Source of the DNA: Nitrospira sp.
GTDB taxonomy: Bacteria > Nitrospirota > Nitrospiria > Nitrospirales > Nitrospiraceae
Assembly: GCA_015709715.1 (NCBI GenBank)
Contig: CP054184.1
Coordinates: forward strand, 1,969,001-2,033,000
Direction: 5' to 3'
Length of the DNA: 64,000 nt
The translations under genes and the position numbers were made by a program. Under the pieces are notes generated by a model that had not been told where the DNA came from, searched no databases, and saw nothing but the letters and a program-made list of their open reading frames with translations. Below are positions 48,935 to 58,420 of the stretch, piece by piece; the stretch's first letter is position 1; every line of letters begins with the position of its first letter.

Positions 48935-49852
48935 CTAGACCGGCGGTATAGAATCCGAATATGCCAACAGGGGGTGACGTACCGTTGACTCTCCGGCTAA
49001 GGCGCCCAAGAAAAGAAGGCACAACGCCGACGTTTCGTATTCCCCATAGCGTGGCTGCCTCGCCAGGCAGAGATCAACCAGAGCGATGCCGTTCGACGGG
49101 TACTGCGCCCAAGCTGCAAGGCCGAGCAAGGCCCATCCCAGTGATATGGGTGTGCGCAATCGAGCCACTTCGCCCTGAAGATACTCGAGGCTCCGTGACA
49201 CAACCGCCTGCTCCACTTGGCCCGCCAAGCTGGCCAAAGCAGATCCTGTACCCTCTGCATTCGGATGGAGTTCCTTGCCAAATATGAGCGTATTCCCCGA
49301 GTTCCATCCCCCATGAGGCAACTGACGGTCAATCAGCATTCGAACAGCCTCCTTTGCGCGCTCGTGCTGGGCATAGCCTGTCGCCCGCAGTGCCATCACG
49401 CCCATCGCAGTAGGCTCAACCCATGAATGTGTCTCCTCGATCCATGGCCATCCCTTCAGGGACGTATCATGCGCCCACGGGGCATCAGGCTTCGGAGAGA
49501 AGTGGTTACCAGTGGTGCCCAAGAGGAATTGGACGGCGCGACCTTGAGCGATTTCACTTGATGGAGAATTCTGCCAGGCAAGAATAGCAAGGGGGGTTGG
49601 CCAGTATGAGGCCGGATGCCGCCGACTCACCCAGACACGTCCGTCGGCGCCCTGCTCCAGTTTCAGACGCGCACGACCATGCTCGAGTGATTCATGGGGC
49701 TCCCCGGAGGCAGCCAGGGACAATATCGCCAGCGCCGTGGCGTCAACTCGAAACACTCCGTTGGGCCGATCCGCCAGTCCGCCATCCAACAGAGTCCGTT
49801 TTGAAAGAACCTCTCGAAGTAGGCGCTTCACCGCAACCCCCAACCACAGCAC
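48935..49852 (-). CDS. Alpha/alpha-toroid protein (prenyltransferase/squalene-oxidase repeat)
   Basis: 305 residues made of QW-like helical repeats: GVFRVDATALAILSLAASG, PLAILAWQNSPSSE, HSWVEPTAMGVMALRATG, QLPHGGWNSGN and ISLGWALLGLAAWA. The GGW motif is characteristic of the terpene-cyclase and prenyltransferase toroid. No catalytic DxDD or DCTAE is visible, so enzyme activity is uncertain. It starts 8 bases after the tadC stop and probably belongs to the Tad operon. A GTG at 49831 is an alternative start. Confidence 0.7.
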   Translation of the reverse strand: MLWLGVAVKRLLREVLSKRTLLDGGLADRPNGVFRVDATALAILSLAASGEPHESLEHGRARLKLEQGADGRVWVSRRHPASYWPTPLAILAWQNSPSSEIAQGRAVQFLLGTTGNHFSPKPDAPWAHDTSLKGWPWIEETHSWVEPTAMGVMALRATGYAQHERAKEAVRMLIDRQLPHGGWNSGNTLIFGKELHPNAEGTGSALASLAGQVEQAVVSRSLEYLQGEVARLRTPISLGWALLGLAAWAQYPSNGIALVDLCLARQPRYGEYETSALCLLFLGALAGESTVRHPLLAYSDSIPPV

Positions 49853-49860
49853 TTGCTGGG

Positions 49861-50817
49861 CTAATGCCCAGCAAGTGCGGGGAACAAGACCCTGACCATT
49901 CTGATGACGGCAGGACCAATGGTCACCACAAACATGCTCGGGAAGATGAAGAAAATCAGAGGCAACAAAAGCTTCACGGGCAATTTAGCCGCTAATTCCT
50001 CCGCCTTGAGCCTGCGCGTCGCCCTCATGGAGTCCGCGTGAACCCGAAGCGCTTGGCCGATGCTTGTCCCGAAGCGGTCTGTCTGCACAAGGAGCGCTAC
50101 AAGATTTTTTACTTCTTCAAGATCGGTACGGTAAGCAAGATTTCTGAGTGCCTCCTGTCGTTGCACACCAGTCCTCAACTCCAAGGCCAGCACATTCAGC
50201 TCCTCGCCCAAGACCGGATGCGTTTGCTTGACGTCTTCTCCGACGCGGGCAATCGCTTGATCCAACCCCAATCCCGCCTCCACGCATACCACCATCAAGT
50301 CTAACGCGTCAGGAATCGCCCGTAGCAATGCGTCCTGCCGATGAGCAATGGCCTGGGAGAGCCATATCGATGGAGCATAATAGGCACAGGTTGCAGCAAG
50401 CAGATAGAAAATAATCAAGTTAGTGGCCGTCGGGAATCCAAGCGCCTTGGCAGGAATCATCGCAACCATCGCCACCGCGAGCACAGCTAACAGCAACTTC
50501 GTACCCATGTAGAAGACCGGCGCTTTCGCTCCCCGATACCCGGCGGTTATCACACGACGCCTCATAGCCCGCATGTCATCCACGCTGGACGGCTGATTAA
50601 ACTTCGCGAACCATTCCAGCAACGCACGCACATGAGCGTGAACCTGCTCGGCAAATCCACCCGACACCCCACCGTCTGCCTCAACCGTCGTGTGCCCTTC
50701 CACTCGACGCCGCCAGGTCTGCAGCATCTCACGCGAATTGAGATACAGAAATAACGCCGCACCAGCCAACAGAATCACCAGGAAGGTAGACAATGCCGCG
50801 AATACAGGCAATTCCAT
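49861..50817 (-). CDS. tadC: Flp pilus assembly protein TadC
   Basis: 318 residues. Type II secretion F-like domain with membrane helices near 10-30, 100-150 and 290-310, and AIPDALDLMVVCVEAGLGLDQAIARVGEDV, a family signature. It forms the inner-membrane platform with TadB. Ten bases separate it from tadB. Confidence 0.92.
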   Translation of the reverse strand: MELPVFAALSTFLVILLAGAALFLYLNSREMLQTWRRRVEGHTTVEADGGVSGGFAEQVHAHVRALLEWFAKFNQPSSVDDMRAMRRRVITAGYRGAKAPVFYMGTKLLLAVLAVAMVAMIPAKALGFPTATNLIIFYLLAATCAYYAPSIWLSQAIAHRQDALLRAIPDALDLMVVCVEAGLGLDQAIARVGEDVKQTHPVLGEELNVLALELRTGVQRQEALRNLAYRTDLEEVKNLVALLVQTDRFGTSIGQALRVHADSMRATRRLKAEELAAKLPVKLLLPLIFFIFPSMFVVTIGPAVIRMVRVLFPALAGH

Positions 50818-50827
50818 GGGTTGCTCC

Positions 50828-51793
50828 TCAGACCTTGATCACCACCATCCGTTTCATCACAACCGCCCCTAGTACCATCATGATGCTGCCGGCCGTCGTA
50901 AGGGTTTGCCCCATAGGGTCTGAGAACAAGAGCCCCACATAGTCTGGGTTCAGTTTGTACAACAACAGACCGATCACAATCGGAAGCCCCAGAAGAATCA
51001 TGGCAGAGAACCGCCCCTCAGCAGACAACGCTCGAACCTTTAGTTGAAGTTCAAACCGTTTCCGTATCAACCCGGCCAGAGAGTCGATAATTTCAGCCAA
51101 GTTGCCACCGGTTTCCCGCTGCACCATAACCGAAGTGACAAAAAACCGCACATCGACGCTGTCAATCCGCTCGGTCATATTGGAAAGGGCTTGCGGAAGT
51201 GCCACCCCCATCGACACTTCACTGAACACATGCCGAAACTCTCGGCCAATAGGATCGGCCGCTTCATCCCCGACGATTTTCAATCCCACAGAAAACGCAT
51301 GCCCTGCTCGTAAGGCACGTGAAACCAATTCGAGCGCCTCCGGAAGCTGACGCTCGATCTCTGCCATCCTACGATTCTTCAACCAATAGAGATATGCCGC
51401 AGGACTCGAACCCAGTATGACCGCGCATAAAACAGCCGCCATGTTTGTCTGGTTTGTGATCAGCGCCAGCAACATCCCTCCAATGGCAAGAAGAGGAGAA
51501 GCCAGCACAAAGACTCCCAGCGGAAGTCGACAGTCCGCCCGCCGATGAAGCACCCGCAACGGCTGCAACTGCTTGGCTTTCAGAAGCAAGTCGTTCAACC
51601 ATGGAATATTGCTAAGAGACTCTTTTCGAACGATTTCGAATTGTTTCATTTCAACCGGCGCTGTCCAGGCTTGAAGCCGTTCGACTGCGCGATCACTGCC
51701 GCGAGGCATGAGGATCCGGTATGCCGAGTTACAGGCGAACATCAACAGCAGAATCGTCCCCAAAATTCCGAGGGCAATGAGTGCGTTCAGCAT
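50828..51793 (-). CDS. tadB: Flp pilus assembly protein TadB
   Basis: 321 residues. Membrane helices at the N-terminus ([21 protein letters not shown]), the T2SSF domain with [26 protein letters not shown] and [25 protein letters not shown], and two C-terminal helices. It partners TadC in the pilus platform. Its start overlaps the cpaF end by 7 bases. Confidence 0.93.
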   Translation of the reverse strand: MLNALIALGILGTILLLMFACNSAYRILMPRGSDRAVERLQAWTAPVEMKQFEIVRKESLSNIPWLNDLLLKAKQLQPLRVLHRRADCRLPLGVFVLASPLLAIGGMLLALITNQTNMAAVLCAVILGSSPAAYLYWLKNRRMAEIERQLPEALELVSRALRAGHAFSVGLKIVGDEAADPIGREFRHVFSEVSMGVALPQALSNMTERIDSVDVRFFVTSVMVQRETGGNLAEIIDSLAGLIRKRFELQLKVRALSAEGRFSAMILLGLPIVIGLLLYKLNPDYVGLLFSDPMGQTLTTAGSIMMVLGAVVMKRMVVIKV

Positions 51794-53100
51794 TCGTACA
51801 CCTTTGATGGGTCAAAGAGGTCAGGCGACAACGCCACACCTTTGGCGGCTAACCGCTCGGCAAACTTGGGGCGCACACCAGTCGCCTTGAATCGACCTTT
51901 TACTTTGTGATTCCCATCCACACCAGTCTGCTGAAAGACAAAGATCTCCTGAAGGGTAATCAGGTCGCCCTCCATACCCACAACTTCCTGCAAACTGATC
52001 AATTTTCTCGTGCCGTCGGACAACCGAGCGATTTGGATGATGACATCCAGCGCGGATGAGACGTAATGCCGCATCGCCTTCGTTCCGAGGTTGAGCCCGG
52101 CCATGGACACGAGAGTCTCGATCCTCGTTAACGCGTCGCGGGCCGAATTCGCATGCACCGTCGTGAGGGATCCATCGTGCCCGGTGTTCATCGCTTGAAG
52201 CATGTCCAAGCTCTCCGCACCACGCACCTCACCCAAGATAATACGATCGGGACGCATTCGGAGGGCATTCTTGACGAGCTCACGCTGCGCAATTTCCCCT
52301 TTGCCCTCAATATTGGCCGGACGTGTTTCTAAGCGCACCACATGATCCTGGCGCAATTGCAACTCGGCGGCATCTTCGATCGTGACGATCCGCTCGTCAT
52401 TAGGGATGAAGCCAGACAACACATTCAGTAAGGTTGTCTTCCCAGACCCCGTTCCACCCGATATCAGAATATTCAATCTGGCCTGCACAATGGCCTTCAT
52501 GAGTTCTCCGATCTCCGGCGTCAGCGATCGCTTTTCAACCAGGTGATACAGCTGGAGCGGATCTTTGCTGAACTTTCTAATCGAAAGAGAGGGCCCGTCG
52601 ATGGCCAGGGGTGGGATGATTGCATTGACGCGTGACCCATCAGCGAGTCTGGCATCTACCATCGGTACCGACTCGTCGATGCGACGTCCGACGCGCGAGA
52701 CAATTTTCTCGATGATCTTTTTAAGATGCGCATCATCTTTAAACTGGATCGGCGTCAACTCCAATCGACCGAGTCGTTCGACGAACACCTGTTTGTGTCC
52801 ATTGACCAGAATATCGTTGACGGTATGATCCGCCAACAACGGTTCCAGGGGCCCCAGCCCGAGCACCTCGTGAAGGATATCCTGCGTGACCTGGGCCCGC
52901 TCCCGCTGATTGAGAGGCACCGACTCTTGCTGCAAAAGCTGCTCGATGAGCTTGGTCAGCTGCTCCACGACGGCCGCGTGCGACATCGCGCTGATAGCGT
53001 TCAAATCCAACATCTCAATGACGCGCTGATGAAGACGATCCTTCAACTCATGATGTTGAAACCCGGCTTCCGCACTGTTCATGGATTTCATCGTCAACAT
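51787..53100 (-). CDS. cpaF: Tad pilus ATPase CpaF/TadA
   Basis: 437 residues. Walker [10 protein letters not shown] (215-223), Walker [17 protein letters not shown], and the conserved [14 protein letters not shown]. An N-terminal helical domain carries the [18 protein letters not shown] segment. It hydrolyses ATP to drive pilin assembly and possibly retraction. The start is an ATG with a GAAGGAAGG ribosome site at slightly long spacing. Confidence 0.94.
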   Translation of the reverse strand: MLTMKSMNSAEAGFQHHELKDRLHQRVIEMLDLNAISAMSHAAVVEQLTKLIEQLLQQESVPLNQRERAQVTQDILHEVLGLGPLEPLLADHTVNDILVNGHKQVFVERLGRLELTPIQFKDDAHLKKIIEKIVSRVGRRIDESVPMVDARLADGSRVNAIIPPLAIDGPSLSIRKFSKDPLQLYHLVEKRSLTPEIGELMKAIVQARLNILISGGTGSGKTTLLNVLSGFIPNDERIVTIEDAAELQLRQDHVVRLETRPANIEGKGEIAQRELVKNALRMRPDRIILGEVRGAESLDMLQAMNTGHDGSLTTVHANSARDALTRIETLVSMAGLNLGTKAMRHYVSSALDVIIQIARLSDGTRKLISLQEVVGMEGDLITLQEIFVFQQTGVDGNHKVKGRFKATGVRPKFAERLAAKGVALSPDLFDPSKVYEC

Positions 53101-53151
53101 AATGTATGGCGCCTTCCTTCGAATTCGTTGAGAGCACTATTCTGCCTGCTA

Positions 53152-54375
53152 TCAGACAGCGGATGGTTTGCGCCCAGGTTCCAAGCCCAAGGTCGAGAAA
53201 CAACGGCCTAAGAATGAGGGCTTCTTCTCTGCCCCATTTCGAGGATCAGGCCGTCCGGCGTGCGAGGTGTCACCGATGAGAGACTCACTCCCTCGCAAAT
53301 ACCACTGACCTATGGACGACCGCGATGCCATAATGCTCAGAGGCTTGCCATGGTTGATTGCTTCGCTGGCTGTCCCATAATCATTCGGGATCAATCCAGC
53401 TATTGACATCCCCAAAAGGTCTTCGGTCTCACCCAAGAACTCCTTCTGGTCACTGACATAACGATTAACTACCACCCCCATCTTTCCCGGTGGGTAGCTC
53501 GCTGTGCGCAACACTTCTAGCAGCCGCTTGGTTCGGCGAATGGCGGGCAATGACAGTGTGGTCACGACGATGATCTGATCCGAACAATCCAATGCCTCCT
53601 TGACCGCCGGATCTAGCACATGTCCGCAATCGACGAGCACATGTCGATGCATGGCACGCAAGATACCGATCACCCGCATCGTGCTGCCAGGCATATGCAG
53701 CATTTCCTCAAAGCCTTCATAGCCCGAGGGGAGTAGCTGGAGACCGGACCCATGCGAGACCAACGTACTCTTGACGATTGTCTCATCCAACCTGGAAATA
53801 TCTTTTGAGAGATGTTTCAGCCCTTGCGTCGTGCGCAAATCCAAAAACATACCGAGATCTCCCCCGAGCAGATCGAGATCCATCAACGCGACAGGCTCCT
53901 GTTGGTTCATCTGCTGCACCGACATTGCCAGGTTTGTGGCCACAGTGCTCGTACCTACGCCCCCTCTCGCACCGATCACCGCGACCACCCTTCCGGACTG
54001 CCGATGCACATCGGACACTCGACAGGCGAAGCGCTCCTCAAAGCGTGTCAGTGCCGATTCAACCTCTTGGCGAGTCAAAGGCTGTGGCAAGAATTCCTTC
54101 ACCCCAACCCGGAAGGCCTCCAAAAGAACTTGTGGATCGGTCCGCGAGGCCGTTAGAAACACTTCAAGATTCGGCGATACGTTCAACAATTCACGAATAT
54201 GGGCGAATGTCTGTTGCGGGCGGAGTTCGTCCAATTCAAGCAGCAGCATGTCGGCAGCACCTGTGCACTGCCCCTTCGACACCAGGTAGTCGCGACGACG
54301 CGAGACAATCTCTTCAAACGTTTGCCGCGACGCGGCAGTTCGACAGTCGATCGACACTGCAATCAGTCGAGCCAT
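53152..54375 (-). CDS. cpaE: Tad pilus localisation ATPase CpaE/TadZ
   Basis: 407 residues. N-terminal receiver-like domain (ADMLLLELDELRP..., VFLTASRTDPQVLLEAFRVGVKEFLPQPL) without the usual phospho-Asp pattern, then a ParA/MinD ATPase domain with GARGGVGTSTVATNLA. TadZ proteins position the Tad machinery at the pole. It lies 30 bases after tadG. Confidence 0.88.
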   Translation of the reverse strand: MARLIAVSIDCRTAASRQTFEEIVSRRRDYLVSKGQCTGAADMLLLELDELRPQQTFAHIRELLNVSPNLEVFLTASRTDPQVLLEAFRVGVKEFLPQPLTRQEVESALTRFEERFACRVSDVHRQSGRVVAVIGARGGVGTSTVATNLAMSVQQMNQQEPVALMDLDLLGGDLGMFLDLRTTQGLKHLSKDISRLDETIVKSTLVSHGSGLQLLPSGYEGFEEMLHMPGSTMRVIGILRAMHRHVLVDCGHVLDPAVKEALDCSDQIIVVTTLSLPAIRRTKRLLEVLRTASYPPGKMGVVVNRYVSDQKEFLGETEDLLGMSIAGLIPNDYGTASEAINHGKPLSIMASRSSIGQWYLRGSESLIGDTSHAGRPDPRNGAEKKPSFLGRCFSTLGLEPGRKPSAV

Positions 54376-54405
54376 ACGAGATCTGCTCCTCTTTGAATAC
54401 GCAAC

Positions 54406-55515
54406 CTATTCAACCAGACCAGGTAACGTGGTGAAGACCCCGAACGACGGACCTCCCCCCACTCCCCCCCCCTGGAAGAGGGGACACGAGACATTCCCAG
54501 TAATCAGATGATTCGGCGGCCCCTGCACATTCGTGATGCGAATATTGGCATACCCGACGATCGGAATCGCGCCGCTCGGGCTACAGTCACCCCCTTGATA
54601 CACCGGCACCAAGGCGTCCCAATAACCTGTTCCGGCACTCCGAAGAATGAATAGGTTAGTGAGTGCATTCCACGTTGGGTTACTCAATGTTCCGTTCGTA
54701 AATTCTATGTGTGTCACGCCTGCCGTCGTGGGCGGCACCTGGTAACTTCCATCGATCATGCCATTGATGATAGTTCTCATCGCCATGTCATTGGAGGGAG
54801 TTTGCAGAAATGTCGTAAACCCGGCGCACGACTGTGGTGTGCCATTGCTGGGATACAATTGAATACTGTCCCCACAACCGAACTGGCTGAAGAACAACTC
54901 GGAAATAGCCACCGGCAGATCCAACGCACCCAACGGGGTGGAGCCGATGGCCGCTAACTCTGCCGTTGCGGCTGCACTCACATTCACACTCGACATACCG
55001 ACGACGTTGGCCAGGAACGTGCTGATCGGACCATTCGCGCTGCCGTCTCGGTGCGTGACGACTCTGACAGATCGAGGTTGGTTGGCCGTCGGCGTAAAAG
55101 TCCGCGTCGCGGAATTCCATAGCCCGATCTGCACGTCGGCCGCGTTCACAGATACACTGACCGCCGCCGCCTGATTCAACGCACTCGTCGCCTGAGCCGC
55201 AGCCACAATGGCAGCCTGATCTCCTCCCGTCAGCGTATAGTTCGCCATTTGATCGGGCGTCATTCCTTCATAGGCGATGCCCAACGCCCTGGCACCAGCC
55301 AATGCAGCAGCGTCTGCGGCATTTTGAAGCTCGTTTCGGGCCACGAGTGCATGACCAATATCGATAGCGGCAGCTCCCATCGCCAGCAACACTGTGAGCG
55401 TAACCGCTACCATGACTGCCGCCGCTCCACGCGAATTCTTGAGCGGCGCCATGATCTGGTTTGCGTACAGGCTGAGCATGGAGACATTCCTTTGTTGATG
55501 CAGTGTCTTATTCAT
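54406..55515 (-). CDS. tadG: Flp pilus-associated TadG-like pseudopilin
   Basis: 369 residues. The N-terminal membrane helix SRGAAAVMVAVTLTVLLAMGAAAIDIGHALVARNELQNAADAAALAGARAL is the TadG/Tad_N signature. The rest is a large periplasmic domain rich in Gly, Thr and Asn with a few Cys. A run of nine G (coding strand) lies near the 3' end, at 54464-54472. The start overlaps the tadE end by 8 bases. Confidence 0.85.
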   Translation of the reverse strand: MNKTLHQQRNVSMLSLYANQIMAPLKNSRGAAAVMVAVTLTVLLAMGAAAIDIGHALVARNELQNAADAAALAGARALGIAYEGMTPDQMANYTLTGGDQAAIVAAAQATSALNQAAAVSVSVNAADVQIGLWNSATRTFTPTANQPRSVRVVTHRDGSANGPISTFLANVVGMSSVNVSAAATAELAAIGSTPLGALDLPVAISELFFSQFGCGDSIQLYPSNGTPQSCAGFTTFLQTPSNDMAMRTIINGMIDGSYQVPPTTAGVTHIEFTNGTLSNPTWNALTNLFILRSAGTGYWDALVPVYQGGDCSPSGAIPIVGYANIRITNVQGPPNHLITGNVSCPLFQGGGVGGGPSFGVFTTLPGLVE

Positions 55516-55927
55516 GACGCATGGTCGTTGCCATCGTGATCGGCAAGGGGCTTGGCAAACCCAATAGGGTGGGGATATAGGGGATCAACCAGGAATAGTT
55601 ATAGGTTGCCGTGACCGTCAACGTCGCAGGGTTCGCGCCACCGGCCCCTGACACAGTAATGGTGACATCTGCCACGTTAATCCCTGTCCCGGCCAGGTAA
55701 TTTGTCGTGATCGTCGTGATATCGCCTGATGTCGGCTTGGGAGAAACCTGCACGATCCCCGCGCGTGCCCCCTCCCGGCTAGCGTTGGTCACGACCTCAC
55801 GTCCATACATGATCATGCCGAATTCGATAATGCTGAAGAGGATTGTCAGGAGCACTGGCAGTAGGAGGGCAAATTCCGCTGCCACTACGCCACGCTCATC
55901 CAGCTTTTGCATGAAATCCATCCTCAT
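55508..55927 (-). CDS. tadE: TadE-like minor pseudopilin
   Basis: 139 residues. DERGVVAAEFALLLPVLLTILFSIIEFGMIMYGREVVTNASREGARAGI is the TadE domain: a Glu in the pilin-type AEFALLLP motif, a hydrophobic helix and the conserved REGAR. It follows the lipoprotein gene by 6 bases. Confidence 0.88.
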   Translation of the reverse strand: MRMDFMQKLDERGVVAAEFALLLPVLLTILFSIIEFGMIMYGREVVTNASREGARAGIVQVSPKPTSGDITTITTNYLAGTGINVADVTITVSGAGGANPATLTVTATYNYSWLIPYIPTLLGLPSPLPITMATTMRHE

Positions 55928-55933
55928 CGTGGG

Positions 55934-56209
55934 CTACTTGGTTTGCACCCCGCTTGCCACGGCCGACCGAGTGAACTCCGCATCCGGCTTCTCAAAATTC
56001 TTCCGATACGCTTCCATCGCCGTGGCGCTCACCTTTCCATCCTGGCCCTCGACCGGATCGAGTTGCTCGCCGGCAGCGGGGTTCAAAACTTGCTGCGCTC
56101 GCATGTTTTGATAGGCCACACCCCAATTCGGACTGATCGTCGTGGGAGCGCAAGCTCCGACCGATACACCAACCACCATCCCCACCACCGTTCTGGTCAT
56201 CATGTTCAT
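55934..56209 (-). CDS. Small lipoprotein of the Tad locus
   Basis: 91 residues from the ATG at 56209 (ribosome site AAGGAG). The signal ends ...VGVSVGAC, so Cys20 would be lipidated. The mature part has PAAGEQLDPVEGQDGKVSATAMEAYRKNFEKP, resembling short lipoproteins encoded next to Tad secretins, which often act as pilotins or partners (CpaD/RcpB-like position). The family itself is not recognised. It sits between the secretin and tadE genes. Confidence 0.65.
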   Translation of the reverse strand: MNMMTRTVVGMVVGVSVGACAPTTISPNWGVAYQNMRAQQVLNPAAGEQLDPVEGQDGKVSATAMEAYRKNFEKPDAEFTRSAVASGVQTK

Positions 56210-56249
56210 TGAGATCTCCTTCCTCCAATCCATGTCATGCACGACTGAA

Positions 56250-57719
56250 TTATGGGACGATGTGTCCGAATTGTCCCTCCATGGCAGCCGCCCGTCCCAC
56301 GCGGTTAGAAAGCATTTCAGCGGCCGGCGATCGCTGCCCAGCCTTGCCACCAAATCCGCCCTTTTCAGAAAACCCCAACAGGTAGAACTCAAAGTCGTTT
56401 GGCTCCACATAGTAATCGGTCGGCAGCGTCTGTGCCGTCAGATCCAATGGTTTCACGAGGTGCGGGGTTACAATGATCACGAGTTCTGTTTCATTTTTCT
56501 GAAACGAACTGCTGCGGAACAATGCACCCAGAATAGGAATTTCACCCAGGAAGGGAACCTTCTTCACCGACTCACGAACATTGTCTCGCATCAGCCCACC
56601 GATGGCGAAACTTTGTCCGTCCGCCAGTTCAATGGTGGTTGCGGCCCGTCTCGTCGTAATAGCCGGCACAAGAAATCCTTGCAGGCGTAACGCATTCTGG
56701 AAGTCCAGCTCCGAAACCTCTGGCGCCACATTCAAACTGATATGCTTGCTATTCATGATGTTGGGGGTAAACACCAAGCCCACCCCGAATTTCTTGAATT
56801 GAACCGTCACCAATCCAAAGGCCTGAGGAACAGGAATGGGAAACTCGCCGCCGGCTAGAAAAGCCGCCTCCTGCCCATTCAAGGCGACGAGAGTGGGCTT
56901 CGCCAATACCTTGATGAGGTTTTCTTCCTTGAGTGCATCAACCAGCCCAGTCCATGAAATGCTGCCCGTATCGAACCCAAATACTCCTTGGATCGCCGAG
57001 GTCACCGCAGTGGTGACGGTAGCCGCGCCACCTCCTACGCCGGGATTTGTGAAGTTTGTCAGAGTCGTTAATCCGCCAAGGACCGAGACGCCGAACTCGT
57101 TCGGACCGATAGCACTGAAATTGACTCCCAGCCGCTTGATCAACTCTCGATTCATTTCAGCCACACGGACTTCAAGCATGACCTGTTGCACGCCACCGAC
57201 CTGCAATGCATTTACGACCTTTTTAGGGGCATACGCTTCCGCGATACTCATGGCCCTACCCAGGTTATTGGCATTCGAGGCCGTGCCGGAGAGGGTAATG
57301 TGATCGTGGCTAGAGGTGACCAGAATGCCCTTTTCTTCCGGCAACGCTTGGTGAAGGTTTTCCTTCAAGCGGGTCAAATCTGGACCAATGACCACGTCAT
57401 AGACACCCATCATCTTGTCGTTCTCGTTCCAAAGCGTCAGGTTTGTCACCCCTGTTGCCTTGCCCGTCACATAGATCTGAGTCGGAGACAATACCACGGT
57501 GTCCGCTACCTCCGGGTTCGCCAGGGAGGCCCGCTTGATTGCCGTAGGCAAGTCCAGTACCTTGGACTTGCCTAACGTCAACTCCAATTTATGAATCTCG
57601 CGCTGGTCCATCGAACCGCCCACTGGAGTGGCCACCACAGGTTCCTCAGCATATGTTGTCGGCGCCCCACACATCCCCAACAGCAATCCCACAGCTATGA
57701 CCGTGCCACGTTGTATCAT
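56250..57719 (-). CDS. cpaC: Tad pilus secretin CpaC/RcpA
   Basis: 489 residues from the ATG at 57719 (ribosome site GGAGGAC). Signal peptide, then the pilus-assembly N domain (LTLGKSKVLDLPTAIKRASLANPEVADTVVLSPTQIYVTGKATGVTNLTLW), a BON-like segment (HITLSGTASNANNLGRAMSIAEAYAPKKVVNAL), and a secretin domain (QVMLEVRVAEMNRELIKRLGVNFS..., VPFLGEIPILGALFRSSSFQKNETELVIIVTPHLV). It forms the outer-membrane pore. Confidence 0.92.
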   Translation of the reverse strand: MIQRGTVIAVGLLLGMCGAPTTYAEEPVVATPVGGSMDQREIHKLELTLGKSKVLDLPTAIKRASLANPEVADTVVLSPTQIYVTGKATGVTNLTLWNENDKMMGVYDVVIGPDLTRLKENLHQALPEEKGILVTSSHDHITLSGTASNANNLGRAMSIAEAYAPKKVVNALQVGGVQQVMLEVRVAEMNRELIKRLGVNFSAIGPNEFGVSVLGGLTTLTNFTNPGVGGGAATVTTAVTSAIQGVFGFDTGSISWTGLVDALKEENLIKVLAKPTLVALNGQEAAFLAGGEFPIPVPQAFGLVTVQFKKFGVGLVFTPNIMNSKHISLNVAPEVSELDFQNALRLQGFLVPAITTRRAATTIELADGQSFAIGGLMRDNVRESVKKVPFLGEIPILGALFRSSSFQKNETELVIIVTPHLVKPLDLTAQTLPTDYYVEPNDFEFYLLGFSEKGGFGGKAGQRSPAAEMLSNRVGRAAAMEGQFGHIVP

Positions 57720-57774
57720 TGAGATGGTCCTCCAGAATCGTTTCCACACTCAGTGCTCACTGCATTGATCACCT

Positions 57775-58401
57775 TCAGAACTTAACCGCATTCACGGCCG
57801 TCCCTTTAATCACTTCCACGGTAACCGTCTGCACGTCCGGTGCAGGGTTGCCGATGGGCTCTGGATATACCTTCAGAAAGTTGAGGACACGCTTTGGAGC
57901 GTACGCTTCGGCCACAGCCAATACTTGACTAAGTCGTGCTTCACTCGATACCGTGCCGGAAATCGCGACGTGGTCATGTGTTCCCTTCAGTCGAAGGTTA
58001 GTCTCATCAGGCAACAGCTCTCCGAGCTGTTGCGTCAATCGGGCCAGATCGATTCCGACGTCCAAGTCGAACACCGCGAGCACCTGGTCGTCCTTGCCCC
58101 ACAACGTCAGATTGGTAGTGCCATACCCTTTACCAGTGACATAGATCTGCTTCGGACTAAGGACGATGGCATCGGCAATTTGAGGATCGGCCAAGGAAGC
58201 GCGCTTGATCGCCACAGGCATATCCACCACCGTCGATTTCCCAACAACCAGCGCCACTTGCTGTGTATCCGGAACCTTCGCCGATTGATATATGCCTTCT
58301 GTCGCTGCTATGGCCACCTCCCCTGCCACCACAAGCCCGCCGATGACCAGCATCCTTACGAACCGAATGGCACCCGCATTATGCGAATTCGTCATCTTCA
58401 T
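57775..58401 (-). CDS. Secretin-N-domain protein (truncated CpaC paralogue) with CpaB-like tail
   Basis: 208 residues from the ATG at 58401 (ribosome site GGAGGCACGGTG). After a signal peptide it repeats the N-terminal half of the neighbouring secretin: LVVGKSTVVDMPVAIKRASLADPQIADAIVLSPKQIYVTGKGYGTTNLTLW, then the BON-like segment (HVAISGTVSSEARLSQVLAVAEAYAPKRVLNFL). No secretin pore domain follows. It ends TVEVIKGTAVNAVKF, matching the end of CpaB (IEVIKGDVRKELKF). It could be a ring or chaperone subunit that docks secretin and CpaB. Confidence 0.75.
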   Translation of the reverse strand: MKMTNSHNAGAIRFVRMLVIGGLVVAGEVAIAATEGIYQSAKVPDTQQVALVVGKSTVVDMPVAIKRASLADPQIADAIVLSPKQIYVTGKGYGTTNLTLWGKDDQVLAVFDLDVGIDLARLTQQLGELLPDETNLRLKGTHDHVAISGTVSSEARLSQVLAVAEAYAPKRVLNFLKVYPEPIGNPAPDVQTVTVEVIKGTAVNAVKF

Positions 58402-58420
58402 CACCGTGCCTCCATAAATC

